Part shown: positions 34,401 through 44,688 of the stretch, piece after piece
How positions within the stretch are numbered: the stretch's first letter is position 1
Layout: every line of letters begins with the position of its first letter
Assembly: GCF_003473485.1 (NCBI RefSeq)
Contig: NC_053046.1
Span: forward strand, 43,113,832-43,177,831
DNA from: Medicago truncatula
Taxonomy: Eukaryota; Streptophyta; Magnoliopsida; Fabales; Fabaceae
Reading direction: 5' to 3'
DNA length: 64,000 bases
Made by a program: the position numbers and the translations under genes
Notes under the pieces: model-generated
Databases searched by the model: none
What the model was told of the DNA's origin: nothing
What the model saw: only the letters and a program-made list of their open reading frames with translations

Positions 34401-35902
34401 GTGAGAACATGTTTTAGATATAAACCATTCATGCACTTTCACCTAATAACCTAACTCTTCTGACAGTTGGTTCATAACAAATGACATCTTAGAATTTGGT
34501 CTCCTTGTCTAAATGCCTAGCAGAAAAATATAATTTAAGGAATGTTTTAATCCTCACAATAGATTGCTCATTGACTCCTATATAACTTCAGTGTTCCACA
34601 CATGCCAAACATGTATTTTCCCATAATTATTTGATGTTCTTACAAGTTTTCCGGATACAAGTATGGATATGATAGAATAAGGATTACCCTCTTTGTTAGA
34701 AAGCTGCATACCTTTTTCTTGTATGCATCATTCACAGGTGACATGTACCCTCCAATTACACAGTAGCCTTTGGAATTCAATGCATCTCTTGCAAGCTCTA
34801 TTGGAAAGAAAGAAAAAAACTGAAAATGAATGAAATTGAATATTGAAGTACTTGGAAGGCAAAAATCATGGCAATGACATTCCGTCAAGTGGTACTTAGG
34901 GTAATTAGAAGGAATGTTCTACACGTATATATCTCTCTCCTCTTTACCTTCGTATACACAGTACAAACTCAAAGATCATAACTTAATGAAGTTAGTAATA
35001 AATAAAGGAAGTCACCACAGATCCTATGCAAAAATAACTGTCCAATACACCAACTCTTTAGAACATCATTGGCAAGCTTATTTTAATAATAATTACTGCA
35101 TGTTTTTTTATCTATATGGTATAATATTGTATTTGGTATATGAAGCCTGCATAGAGTATATTTTATTAAAGGTCAACATGTGTTTAAGTAACCACTTTCC
35201 AGCCCTACTTAGTGGGAAAAGACTTGGTTGTTGTAAAATGTGTTTAAGCAAGAATTTGAGTATTGAAATTTTCACATACATCTACCTCGAAAACCATTGT
35301 AAATGGTAAATGATTATCATGTCATGCATCTATACTTATCCAAAAACAATTTCACTCTTAATATTTTTTCACATGATGAATCTGAACTTCTAATTTTCCC
35401 CCTTAACTCCACAACACTTAAAGGAAGAAAAGTATAAATCTCAAATCATTCAACAATCAATATGAGGGGTAACATTGGCGCAACTGGTAAAGTTGTTGTC
35501 ATATTGAAGATGAACTTAAAAAATCAAAATGCAGTTTCTTTTTTTGTTAGAAATGATTAAAATCATTTAGATTTGACTAGCAAAACAGTCATGGATGTAC
35601 ACAAAGCAAGCTTGAAGAAACGAAAACAAATGAATAAATCAAAGCTTGAAATGAAACTCACCGAACATACGTAAATGCATAAAAGTAGGTGGATTAAAGC
35701 TTCCAGTTGCCACCAGAATGATATATATCTTGCCACTGCAGAAAAACAGTGTTACATAATTCAAAATAAGTTCAATAAAAAGAAACTTACACAATTACCC
35801 AAACTAAATAATAAAGGAAACATACTCGCTTGTGTTTCCAGGGGAGGGTTCGTTATTAATAAGTTGTAAAGCTAATTTATCCAACGGCAACGGAACATCC
35901 AT
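31464..35902 (-). CDS. NMNAT: Nicotinamide/nicotinate mononucleotide adenylyltransferase (NMNAT)
   Basis: NMNAT joins ATP to NMN or NaMN to form NAD or its deamido form, an essential step of NAD synthesis. Coding exons, minus strand: 35902-35826, 35735-35662, 34797-34712, 34078-33995, 33808-33738, 32631-32547, 32189-32088, 31736-31678, 31566-31464. All have GT-AG borders, giving 246 residues, close to my recollection of about 240 for the plant enzyme. It starts MDVPLPLDKL. The nucleotidyltransferase signature GSFNPPTFMHLRMF follows VATG. Later motifs are GGYMSPVNDAYKKK, VMVDPWE, ESLKVMLVCGSDLLHSF, WIPDQ, and the ATP-binding C-terminal motif ISSTRIRECI. It ends KSDDK. A 5' UTR intron is indicated (acceptor next to 35905, donor at 36319). 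Introns carry a Stowaway MITE and a TRIM. The 3' half is duplicated as a pseudogene at 23253-23782. Confidence 0.93.
33071..33356. mobile_element. Stowaway-like MITE in an NMNAT intron
   Basis: The ends TACTCCCTCCGTTCCAAATT and AATTTGGAACGGATGGAGTA are inverted repeats with TA at both borders, typical of Tc1/mariner-derived Stowaway MITEs. Inner TATATGTCAC and GACATATAAT pairs extend the stem. The element is 286 bp, non-coding, in the intron between NMNAT exons 5 and 6. Confidence 0.85.
33428..33520. repeat. Two-copy tandem duplication in an NMNAT intron
   Basis: ATTTAAGGATGGATTCAGCG and ATTTAAGGATAGATTCAGTG each lead into the same CTAGTCATTTCAGAAACA. The unit is about 47 bp. Confidence 0.65.
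34194..34485 (+). mobile_element. TRIM-like element in an NMNAT intron
   Basis: Two diverged short terminal repeats begin TTAGATATAAAACC (about 34198) and TTAGATATAAACC (about 34413), and both run to AGTTGGTTCAT. The first is followed by TGGTATCAGAGTC, a tRNA-Met primer binding site. Only about 140 bp of non-coding DNA lies between them. This matches a terminal-repeat retrotransposon in miniature, now old. Confidence 0.6.
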
Positions 35903-35999
35903 AACCTGAAATCATTAGAAACACAAGCAAACAATAAGATCTCAATCTCAACACAAAAAAAAAAAAAAAAAAAAAAAACAATGTATTATAAGTCAAACT

Positions 36000-36185
36000 A
36001 TTTGGAAGAGCTTACGGAAACAGCTTATGACATGTCCATAAGTTGTTTTCATCTTATTTTCATAAGTTCTCAAGGATAGCTTATGAAAACAGCTTATAAC
36101 TTACATGAAAACAATTTAACTTCATTTTCTTTTGTTATAAAATAAGCACTTATGTGATAAGTGTTTACGCTATAAGCACCTAAGT
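36000..36185. repeat. Dispersed CTTATGAAAACAGCTTAT repeat
   Basis: This belongs to the same family as 8225-8445 and 60230-60590. It shows AGAGCTTACGGAAACAGCTT at the left and ATAAGCACTTATGTGATAAG at the right. It lies in the 5' UTR intron of NMNAT. Confidence 0.55.
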
Positions 36186-36319
36186 ACAGGACATAATATA
36201 TTTTGTGACAATCACTGTGAAAGTGAATGAAAGTAGGAAAGATGATTATAATTGAATAATGATAGAGTAATATTTAGATGACTGTGAAAGTGTTAAACAA
36301 GAAATTGATAGATACTCAC

Positions 36320-36480
36320 CGCCGCTGCAAATCTAAGAGAGAAGGAAGGGTTCTGAGAAAAGAAGAAGAAAACGCGGTTAAGAAAATGCGAGGTGGAATC
36401 ACCCGAATCGCGTTTCTGCTCAATGAATTCTGCTTTTGCCCAAAACCGCGTGTGTCGCTGAAGCTAGATTTCGTGTATAT
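36320..36480 (-). other. Proposed non-coding first exon of NMNAT
   Basis: On the minus strand GCAGCGGCG is followed by the donor GTGAGTATC at 36319, matching the acceptor just before the ATG at 35902. The sequence upstream is the most G+C-rich in the neighbourhood. The transcription start is not defined. Confidence 0.5.
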
Positions 36481-36683
36481 TACTTTTAATTTTTAAATGA
36501 ATTTGTGAACCAATAATAATATTTTACTAATTTTATACCATTATACTAAATTTAATTATTCAACATAAGTTTAACAGGATTCAAAAAAATGTTTTTTTTT
36601 TTTTTGTAGATAGACGAAATGGCAAAGCCATTATAAACTAACACACACAAGTAGAGGTACCGAGGTTCGAACCCTGGTCATGG

Positions 36684-37909
36684 CAGTGGCGGAGCCAGAC
36701 AAAAATGTTTGGGGTGGCCGCCATAAAAATTGAAAAGCAGCCATTATTTGACCGCAATGTGAGTTGCGACATCATGGCTTTTGATATCGCCGTGTTTTGT
36801 AAGTAACTGCGATTCATGCTGCATCAACAACATTTGATAAACAGCAGGCTTTGATTCAATGCAAAGGAAAAAGAGGCTTTTCATCAAACTGCTTTGAATA
36901 AACAACATTTGTTATTGTATTTGTTCCTAAACCAAAAACATCGAAAAACACAGCATAGTACTAAAACAAAAACATAACATAGTTAAATCAAATGCAAAAC
37001 TCATGAAACAAACTATACACTAAATCACTTTCCAACCACCATTTTAGCATAAAGACACAAACTTACATAAATTTTTTGATGACCCATTTCACAGAACATT
37101 TCATACAGCAATCAAGACATGTATTCACTAATCAACTAGGTTTAACAACAACATATGGAAAGCTCATTGAAATCAACTAAAAACATGTAATCATTAAAGA
37201 AAAATCAGAATTGAACGAAATTACATTCAATTTCACATTACCTTGTAATTAACAACAATTAGGGTTTATGGAGAGAGATGAGATAACTCTCTAATCAACA
37301 GAGAAAACGGAGGAGGATGCGACGGTGATGGATGGAGAAGGAGGTGAGAGTGGTTGCGGCGGCGGTGGTGAGGTGAATGGAGAGCGGTGGTGTGGTCTGG
37401 TCAGTGGTCTCTGGGAGAAGAAAAAGAAGGGTTAATAGTGTTTTACTAATATAGGTTATTTTTGGTTTTCCATCCTATAAAATTTTTTATTTGGTTTTCG
37501 TCCAGATTTCTGGTTTTGGACCTTTATGAATTTTGACAGTACAAAATCGACGATATGGCAAGGGGCTAAACCAAAATTTTCTCAAATTAACATGGGGTAA
37601 ACCGAAATTTGCTCAAATCAGAGGAGGTAAACCAAAATTTTCTCAAATGACAAGGGGCGAAATTTGCCATGAAGGTCCAAAACCAAAAATTCTTCAAATT
37701 ACAAGGACGAAAACCAAGCAAAAAAATTTACAAAATGGAAAACCGAAAATGACCTATATTACAAGGGGGTAAAGCACTATTAACCCGAAAAAGAAGATCG
37801 CGTTTCTGATGAAAGAGAAAGGGAAAGAGGAAATGAAGTAGAATTGGGAATACTCATATTACTTAAGGGTATAATAGTAATTCCCCTTGCCACCCTAGTT
37901 CCGCCACTG
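36684..37909. mobile_element. hAT-like non-autonomous transposon, 1.2 kb
   Basis: The termini CAGTGGCGGAGCCAG and TAGTTCCGCCACTG are inverted repeats. They are flanked by an 8-bp target duplication, GGTCATGG (36676-36683) and GGTCATAG (37910-37917), with one mismatch. An 8-bp duplication points to the hAT superfamily. There is no transposase; the G+C-rich segment at about 37290-37420 (GGTTGCGGCGGCGGTGG) may be captured host sequence. It contains a further MITE at 37429-37786. Confidence 0.75.
37429..37786. mobile_element. Mutator-type MITE nested in the hAT-like element
   Basis: The ends GGGTTAATAGTGTTTTAC and GTAAAGCACTATTAACCC form terminal inverted repeats. The element is bracketed by a perfect 9-bp duplication GAAAAAGAA (37420-37428 and 37787-37795). 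It contains three tandem units of about 32 bp with AAACCAAAATTTTCTCAAAT at 37567-37650. Confidence 0.85.
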
Positions 37910-38558
37910 GGTCATAGCATAACAATTTCGGCATTTTGACAGTTGAGCTAGAATTATCTTAAATGAGAATGAGATGTCTAATTTTAACTATAATTAAAAG
38001 ATAATTTGTTCTTTACATATCCAAAATCAATTCTATTTCAAACTATGAAAACAACATTAACTCATAAGAATCACTTTTATGTGGTGTTTCCAAACATAAA
38101 TTAATTCACTTTTAACTCACTTTTAACTAAAATTAATTTTATCAAGATTAATTCACCGTATAACCAAACACACCACACCCCGTGTTTGGTAATTTTAGTC
38201 GTTAACTCGATTCTACCCCAAATTTATAAATTTTATTTTGTTTGTTGAAAACCCATTTTAGTTCCCAACAAAAATAGATTCAGTTTTGTAATCCAAAGGA
38301 AAAAAATATCCAATTTAGTTCTCGCAATAAAATATACATTTTATTGTCATATTTATATAATTTTTAGGTGTTTGTACGAGTTGGAGAATGAGGTAAAAAA
38401 ATCTACAATAAAAACATTGTTTTTTGAAACATAGAATAAAAAAACACTTACATGCATGTCTTGACCAAAAACAAATGAAAAGTAAAATTGATATTTTTTT
38501 TAAGTTTAGGATGAAAGGTTAGATTTCTAATTAGCTTATTTAGTTGTAATAAAATAAA

Positions 38559-39063
38559 GGGTTAAATATGTTTTTGATCCCAATAAATATGTCAAATTTT
38601 CGTTTTAGTCTCTCTAAAATTTTCCTTTAATTTTTAGTTCTTATAAAATTTTCAATCACTACTTTTGGTCCCTATTTTTAATTTTATTTTTTTATTTTTT
38701 TTAATTAAATTGCGTAGAAATGTGTATAATATTCTAAAAAAAAAATTGCTAAAAAAAATTAGAATTTTTTAACAAAACACAAATTAAATATGAATTTTTA
38801 ACCGTAAAACATATAAAAATTCATATTAAATTCATGTTTTGTTAAAAAATTCTAAAATTTTTTTGGGGTGATTCTTGTAATATTTTGAATTTTCCTGGAA
38901 AATTTGATTAAAAAATATGAATTCTACATATGAGTTTACTTTAAAAGAGGGACCAAAAGTGAAGATTGAAAATTTTATAGGGACTAAAAGTTGAAGGAAA
39001 ATTTTAGAGGGACTAAAACAAAAAGTTGACATATTTATAGGGACCAAAAACATATTTAACCCT
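38559..39063. mobile_element. MITE with long inverted repeats (GGGTTAAATATGTTTTTG ends)
   Basis: The left arm GGGTTAAATATGTTTTTGAT and the right arm CAAAAACATATTTAACCC are mirrored over about 110 bp each, with phrases of the type GGGACTAAAA. It is flanked by the 8-bp direct repeat AAAATAAA (38551-38558 and 39064-39071). It is 505 bp and non-coding, probably Mutator-like. Confidence 0.8.
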
Positions 39064-39125
39064 AAAATAAACTCTTCGATTCATTCCATAAATATGGTCT
39101 AATGAGTAATTTCATGAATATTGAT

Positions 39126-39215
39126 ATATAGAGGTTGAAGTTGGAACTTCGAATCTTCATTTCTTCATACTTACGGTGTGTGGTCTAGCCACTAACCAAC
39201 TTGACGAAAAAAAAT
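39126..39215 (+). repeat. SINE 3'-part remnant
   Basis: GTTGGAACTTCGAATCTTC (box B-like) leads to GTGTGGTCTAGCCACTAACC and CTTGACGAAAAAAAA. This parallels the 3' half and A tail of the SINE at 8682-8833. Confidence 0.45.
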
Positions 39216-40952
39216 AAAATTAGTTCAAAAATAATTTGAGTTGGATTCTTTTTCTCTTTCTAATTACTAGAATTAGAGATGCGCCGTAAAAAAATTATCA
39301 TCTTTAATTGATTTTTGACAGTTGGTTTAAAAAAATATTTTATCGTATATGTACGATGTTTTTATCATCGTTCAACAATGAATAATCTTCCTCAAAAAAC
39401 TTGTAGGATATACAAGATAAGTCAGACAAAAATATCGAAGATTTAATTATATGCTTAGGAGTTTTAGTCTTTTACCATTCGAATCAATTCATCATTGATA
39501 AAAAAAAAATTGTTTTTTTTTTTTTTAATATCGGGTAGGACTAACAAGAACTCAATGTAGTGAAAATTGTGTTCATAGGCCACCATTTAGAATACACAGG
39601 TAATACTTTTTGTGTACCATACAAAAAGCAATTGTTACTTTTGGTAGGCAGTTTCAACGGTGATATACAAAATTAACATTTCACCCATAATCTTTTTAGT
39701 GTTATATTACTGGCTACCCAAAACTTTTGATTATTATGTAGGATGCCGTAAATATTTTATACCCTTTGAACCATTGATCAATAAAACCTTAGGCACACAA
39801 CGATAAAGGAGACTGAATTGGAAACACAGAAAATTTTGGAGTCTTAAATCAAGTTCATCCTTCTTTTTTTTTTTAGCAGATTGAGTTCATCCTTGTTCAT
39901 TATACTATCTTATCTCCAACTTATTTTTTATTAAATATTTAATATTAAAATATGCTCATCCCTTTCATCTTTCTTCTTTGCCTTAATTCTCAGATCCAAC
40001 CACAAGCCCATAAAGAATGGCTCCCAAACACACGGCATCATTCATCATTAATCCTTCAACCACCACAAAATCGCACCTTTACATGTCGTCGTTGATTCGG
40101 CTCTCGACAAAGAGTCGGTCTTAGCAGATCTCATTCTCGCTGTGGTGATTGTTCATGCTCCGATCGCGGTGACTGTTCTTACAATTACAAAGACGTTAGA
40201 CGCCAATACAGGAAACCATAACTAGAAAAAAATCTGAAAGAGCGGCGAAGATCGTTAACCTCGAAATCTCAATCTTTTCACGTTAATGGAAAAGGTATAA
40301 AAAGAAAGAACAAAATAATTTTTTTTTATGAGTCTGGAAAAAGGTTGAAGACGAAGTGTATAAGGATGACAAAACTACAGTTCTGATTCTAACAAAAAAT
40401 GGTGATATATACTAATTATTTTTTCTTCATAATTACTCGGTTCACAAACAATACTTTTATTTTGCGTCAATTATTTTAAATTAAAACACTTTTTAAAAAA
40501 AATTACTACACTTAAAAGTATTAAATATAATTAGAACTTTCTCCAGTATTAATTTTGTTATGAAATAATTATTTTCATAAATGTATCAATTCAATTCTAT
40601 TGTTGTTGGACACCATACTTGCAAATACCAACAAACAAACACCAAACCTACTAAACAAGTACTCATTCTTTAATCTTAGCCATTGAATTTTTTAATAATA
40701 TATCAATGGTGAAAAACTCACTTTTGTATAATACCCAAAAACATGAACTTGTGTATACTAAATGCCACCCACTTTTATTGTTAAAAACATCCATAAAAAA
40801 CTAATAAAAAGTTCTATCGAAAAAATAATTTAGTTTAGAACCGTTTAAACCGAAACAAACTTTAACTAACTATTCCCGCTTCAACACACTTCTTCTTCAT
40901 TCTTCCATTCCCATTTCTTGTTTCTTCTTCTTCTTGAAGCAACCACCACATA
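39216..40952. other. Intergenic upstream of the lectin receptor kinase
   Basis: Mostly AT-rich. An island at about 39985-40265 is richer in G+C, with an ATG at 40018 opening MAPKHTASFIINPSTTTK and a stop soon after. I cannot assign it and suspect a captured gene fragment. The last 150 bp before 40953 is CT-rich leader-like sequence. Confidence 0.4.
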
Positions 40953-42998
40953 ATGCATCCCGTAACCCTCTTCACTCTCTTCTCCACCTTCATCCTCACC
41001 GCCTCCGGTGCCGGTAACATCCACCTCGACTTCCCTTACTTCACCACCGCAGACACCGCCACCAACCTCACCTTCCTCGGCGATTCATCTCTAACCACCA
41101 ACGGCGTCGTTTCCTTAACTCAGCCCACCACTTTCTCCACCGGTGCTATCATCTACAAACACCCCATTTCTCTCTTTGACATTTCAACAAACACCACGTC
41201 TTCATTCTCAACAACGTTCTCTTTCTCTATTACAAATTCAAATCCCACTTCCTTTGGTGATGGCATTGCTTTCTTCCTTTCCCCCAACAATCTCTCATCA
41301 ACATCGTCACCAAGCCCATTTGGTCTTCCTACAAATTTTATTGCTGTTGAATTCGATACGCGATTCAACCCACATTTCAATGACCCAAATGAAAATCATA
41401 TAGGTTTTGATATTGATACATTGAACTCTCTTAAAATTGTTGATCCAATTTTCAATGGGATTGATCTCAAGAGTGGTAACACTATCACTTCTTGGATTGA
41501 TTACAAGACTGATCAGAATTTGCTTTCTGTTTTCTTGAGTTATTCTACTAAGAAGCCACATGATCCTATTCTTTCAGCTACCGTTGATCTTTCGGAGTAT
41601 TTTTGTGATAATGAAGCTGTTTATGTTGGTTTTTCAGCTTCTGCTGAAAAAAGTACTGAGCTTCATCAAATTGAAAGATGGAGTTTTTACACTGTTGGGT
41701 TTGAGCCTGCAAGACCTAGGTTGCGTAGTCACAATGTTTCCGATAATTCTGTTGGTGTAAGTACCGGGAATGAGGTAAAAGTTCGTGGGTCGCGTTCTAC
41801 TTTTTCTTCGAAGAATTCTTTTTCTTCGTCTTCGAAGAAAAAGTTTGGTTTTGGTTTTGCTGTTGCAGGTCCTGTTTTTTTCTGTGTTGTTTTTACTTTG
41901 TTGGGGTATTATTCTTTTATGAAATGGAAAGGTGTGAGAAAAGGGGTGTCGAAGAATTTTCAAACTGGGTTTGTTGCTTGTCCTAGGGAGTTTAGTTACA
42001 GAGAATTGAAATCGGCTACAAGAGAGTTTCATCCGAGCAGGATTGTTGGTCACGGTTCATTTGGAACTGTGTATAAAGCGTTCTTTATATCGTCTGGAAC
42101 CATTGCTGCAGTGAAAAGATCGAGGCATTCACATGAAGGAAAGACCGAGTTTCTCTCTGAATTGAACATCATTGCTGGTTTAAGGCACAAGAATTTGGCT
42201 CAGTTGTTGGGTTGGTCTGTTGAGAAAGGTGAGTTGCTTCTTTTTTATGATTTCATGCCTAATGGAAGCTTAGACAAGATGCTTTACAAAGAACCTGAGA
42301 GAGGGAAATTGTTGACTTGGTCTATTAGGTATAATATTGTTGTTGGTTTGGCTTCTGTATTGGTTTATCTTCATCAGGAATGTGAGCAAAGAGTGGTTCA
42401 TAGAGATATTAAAACTGGGAATGTTTTGCTGGATGGGAATTTCAATGCTAGGTTAGGTGATTTTGGATTGGCTAAACTCATGGATCATGATAAGAGTCCT
42501 GTTTCAACTTTAACTGCTGGAACAATGGGATACCTTGCACCTGAATATCTTCAATATGGTAAAGCTACTGATAAGACTGATGTTTTCAGCTTTGGTGTGG
42601 TTGTGCTTGAAGTGGCTTGTGGGAAAAGGCCTATTGAAAGAGAGGGTCCAAAGATGATTAATTTGGTGGATTGGGTTTGGGGGTTGTATTCTGAAGGGAA
42701 GATAATTGAGGCTGTTGATAAGAGGTTGAATGGTGAATTCGAGGAAGAGGAAATGACGAAGCTTTTGTTGTTAGGGTTGAGCTGTGCTAATCCTGATAGT
42801 GCTGCAAGGCCTACAATGAGAAGGGTTTTGCAGATTCTCAACAATGAAGCTATGCAATTTGCTGTGCCAAAAGTAAAGCCAACCTTAACTTTCTCATCTG
42901 ATTTACCATTGAGTATTCATGAGATTGTTTCTGATGATGATCTTGATTATGAAGAGTTCAATACTAGCCAGTCTATGTGTGAGATTAAAATTCACTGA
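40953..42998 (+). CDS. L-type lectin-domain receptor kinase (LecRK, S.7/VIII-like)
   Basis: This is a 681-residue single-exon plasma-membrane receptor kinase. A signal peptide (about 1-19) is followed by a legume-lectin domain (about 20-255) with AVEFDTRFNPHFNDPNENHI, which contains the metal-binding D/N residues. A Ser-rich linker follows, then one membrane segment (about 299-322). The cytoplasmic kinase has glycine loop GHGSFGTVYK (366-375), Lys388 in AAVKRS, VVHRDIKTGNVLL with catalytic Asp485, Asp503 in DFGLAK, and AGTMGYLAPEY. All catalytic residues are present, so it should be active. The tail ends SMCEIKIH. The subgroup is recalled from kinase-region features and is less sure than the class. 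Ligand and pathway are unknown. Confidence 0.93.
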   Translation: MHPVTLFTLFSTFILTASGAGNIHLDFPYFTTADTATNLTFLGDSSLTTNGVVSLTQPTTFSTGAIIYKHPISLFDISTNTTSSFSTTFSFSITNSNPTSFGDGIAFFLSPNNLSSTSSPSPFGLPTNFIAVEFDTRFNPHFNDPNENHIGFDIDTLNSLKIVDPIFNGIDLKSGNTITSWIDYKTDQNLLSVFLSYSTKKPHDPILSATVDLSEYFCDNEAVYVGFSASAEKSTELHQIERWSFYTVGFEPARPRLRSHNVSDNSVGVSTGNEVKVRGSRSTFSSKNSFSSSSKKKFGFGFAVAGPVFFCVVFTLLGYYSFMKWKGVRKGVSKNFQTGFVACPREFSYRELKSATREFHPSRIVGHGSFGTVYKAFFISSGTIAAVKRSRHSHEGKTEFLSELNIIAGLRHKNLAQLLGWSVEKGELLLFYDFMPNGSLDKMLYKEPERGKLLTWSIRYNIVVGLASVLVYLHQECEQRVVHRDIKTGNVLLDGNFNARLGDFGLAKLMDHDKSPVSTLTAGTMGYLAPEYLQYGKATDKTDVFSFGVVVLEVACGKRPIEREGPKMINLVDWVWGLYSEGKIIEAVDKRLNGEFEEEEMTKLLLLGLSCANPDSAARPTMRRVLQILNNEAMQFAVPKVKPTLTFSSDLPLSIHEIVSDDDLDYEEFNTSQSMCEIKIH

Positions 42999-43813
42999 AA
43001 AGTTTTTGAACTTGTTCATTTCATTCTTTTATTCCTTTTTGTTTCCCCTTGGGGGGTTGATTTTGTTACTTGTAAAGTTTCTGTTCTCTAGTCTGAGTAA
43101 TCACTCAGAAAAGTAGTCATAGTTCATTGACAGTAGTAGTTTAGTGCAAATCTATTGCATTTCATGGTATATGGTCAGGCTAGGTTGTATTTCAGGTACA
43201 GATATTGTAGTTTTGGTATATACAGAAATTGACTATTTTTTGGTCATATGATCTCTTTCTCAAGTTTCATTCCAGTAACAATCAGCTTACTGTTTTCCTC
43301 TTTTGGATGCTCTCTCAAACTCTCATGGTGTTCAAACCTTCTAGGTGGTCAAAAAATGAGAAAATGGAAAATTGAAACAAGTAGTTGTAATTTTTAATTT
43401 CAAATTAGGCTGTTAATAATATAGGCCTTGACCCTTTTCATTAAAAATATTTGCAATTGGGTTTTTATTTTTAATTTGTTGGGTCTGCAAAGAATGTCGT
43501 CCAAACAATGTGTAACACACTTGCTTAGTGTGGTTAGACTTAAGATTGACTCCATTTGAAAAGGAAAATAAGATGGATTATTTGACCTTGTATACAATTT
43601 TATTAGAATGTGACAGTCCTAAAAGTGTTTCACGCATGATTTTATTACTCTTCAAAACCAAAAGGAATGTATAGAGTATCTGAGTAAGTCATTTTTGCAA
43701 AGAACAAGAGGATGAACTCTATTGAATTGTTCAGATCAAAATAATAAGGTTACCTAACTATATATTATACGCATGTCACATGCGGCATGTGCATGTATGA
43801 TGTATGGAGTTCA

Positions 43814-43851
<38 letters not shown>

Positions 43852-44688
43852 AGGCATGATGTATGCATCATCATTTCTGGCATTTAAAAAGAGATCATGA
43901 AAGTAGATACTAGACTTCAAAGATATCATCATAGCATGTCACATATTAAGAATTTAACAGATTTTCACTACATTTATCCTAAAATGGTAGTAGAACTCAA
44001 CATAGGTTCTTTGTTTTGAATGGGATGCACAATTAAATGCATCAATTTTCTTTTTGTTAGAAAGAAACTGGTTTCTTAATTCATAATATTTTTATTAGAG
44101 AAAGGTGGTTCTTACACATAAAATGATGGAAACCATGTGATCTCCTTCAATGAAGTACGTAAAACATAAGAAATGCATATAAGAACCGCAACTGAAGATG
44201 TACACGGCTCCAAGGAATGGGTAGTACCTAGGTAATGGCATTAAAATAAAAATATAGAACACAATGTATGAAGTTATTTTCATATTAAGAGTACTCAACA
44301 TATAATTTAAAATTGAGGTGTTTTGATTTTGATTATATTAAAAGGATGGACTCTGGAAGAATGAAATAGAATAAAATTTATTTTACTTTGTCGGTGTCAT
44401 TTTGTTTTGTCCACATGCAGATGGTGGGCATAAATTTAAGAATAATCTCCAATTTACAAAAGATTACTTCACTTGGTACTATAATCAAATAAATGAGAAC
44501 TCTATTTGAATTGGTTAAATTGATGGTGCACGTGCCAACTTTGACATCAAGTATTTTTTATTTTGAGGGGAACTTTAATTTGACATCATGTATTAATGCA
44601 CCATATAGACACACCATCTCTCTTTTGTCCTTCATAAAAAATTATAATCAAGATACTAAGGATTCCATACCACATCTTAGCAAAAGAA
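42999..44688. other. Intergenic, with a 36-bp poly-A tract
   Basis: The start is the kinase 3' UTR. A pure A run occupies 43815-43850. No gene, RNA or clear transposon was seen. Confidence 0.5.

Larger units (their letters stand above)
36600..37980 (-). mobile_element. tRNA-derived SINE split by a hAT-like insertion
   Basis: Joining 36600-36683 to 37918-37980 (minus strand) restores a SINE. The box A-like TAGCTCAACTGTCAAAATGC is in the right part. The box B-like GGTTCGAACCTCGG is in the left part, followed by an A tail (the T run at 36592-36605). The break coincides with the target site of the hAT-like element. Confidence 0.6.

Noticed and set aside
43815-43850. Poly-A tract as evidence of a processed pseudogene
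   Set aside because: No gene-like sequence or target-site duplication lies next to it; it is a simple homopolymer.
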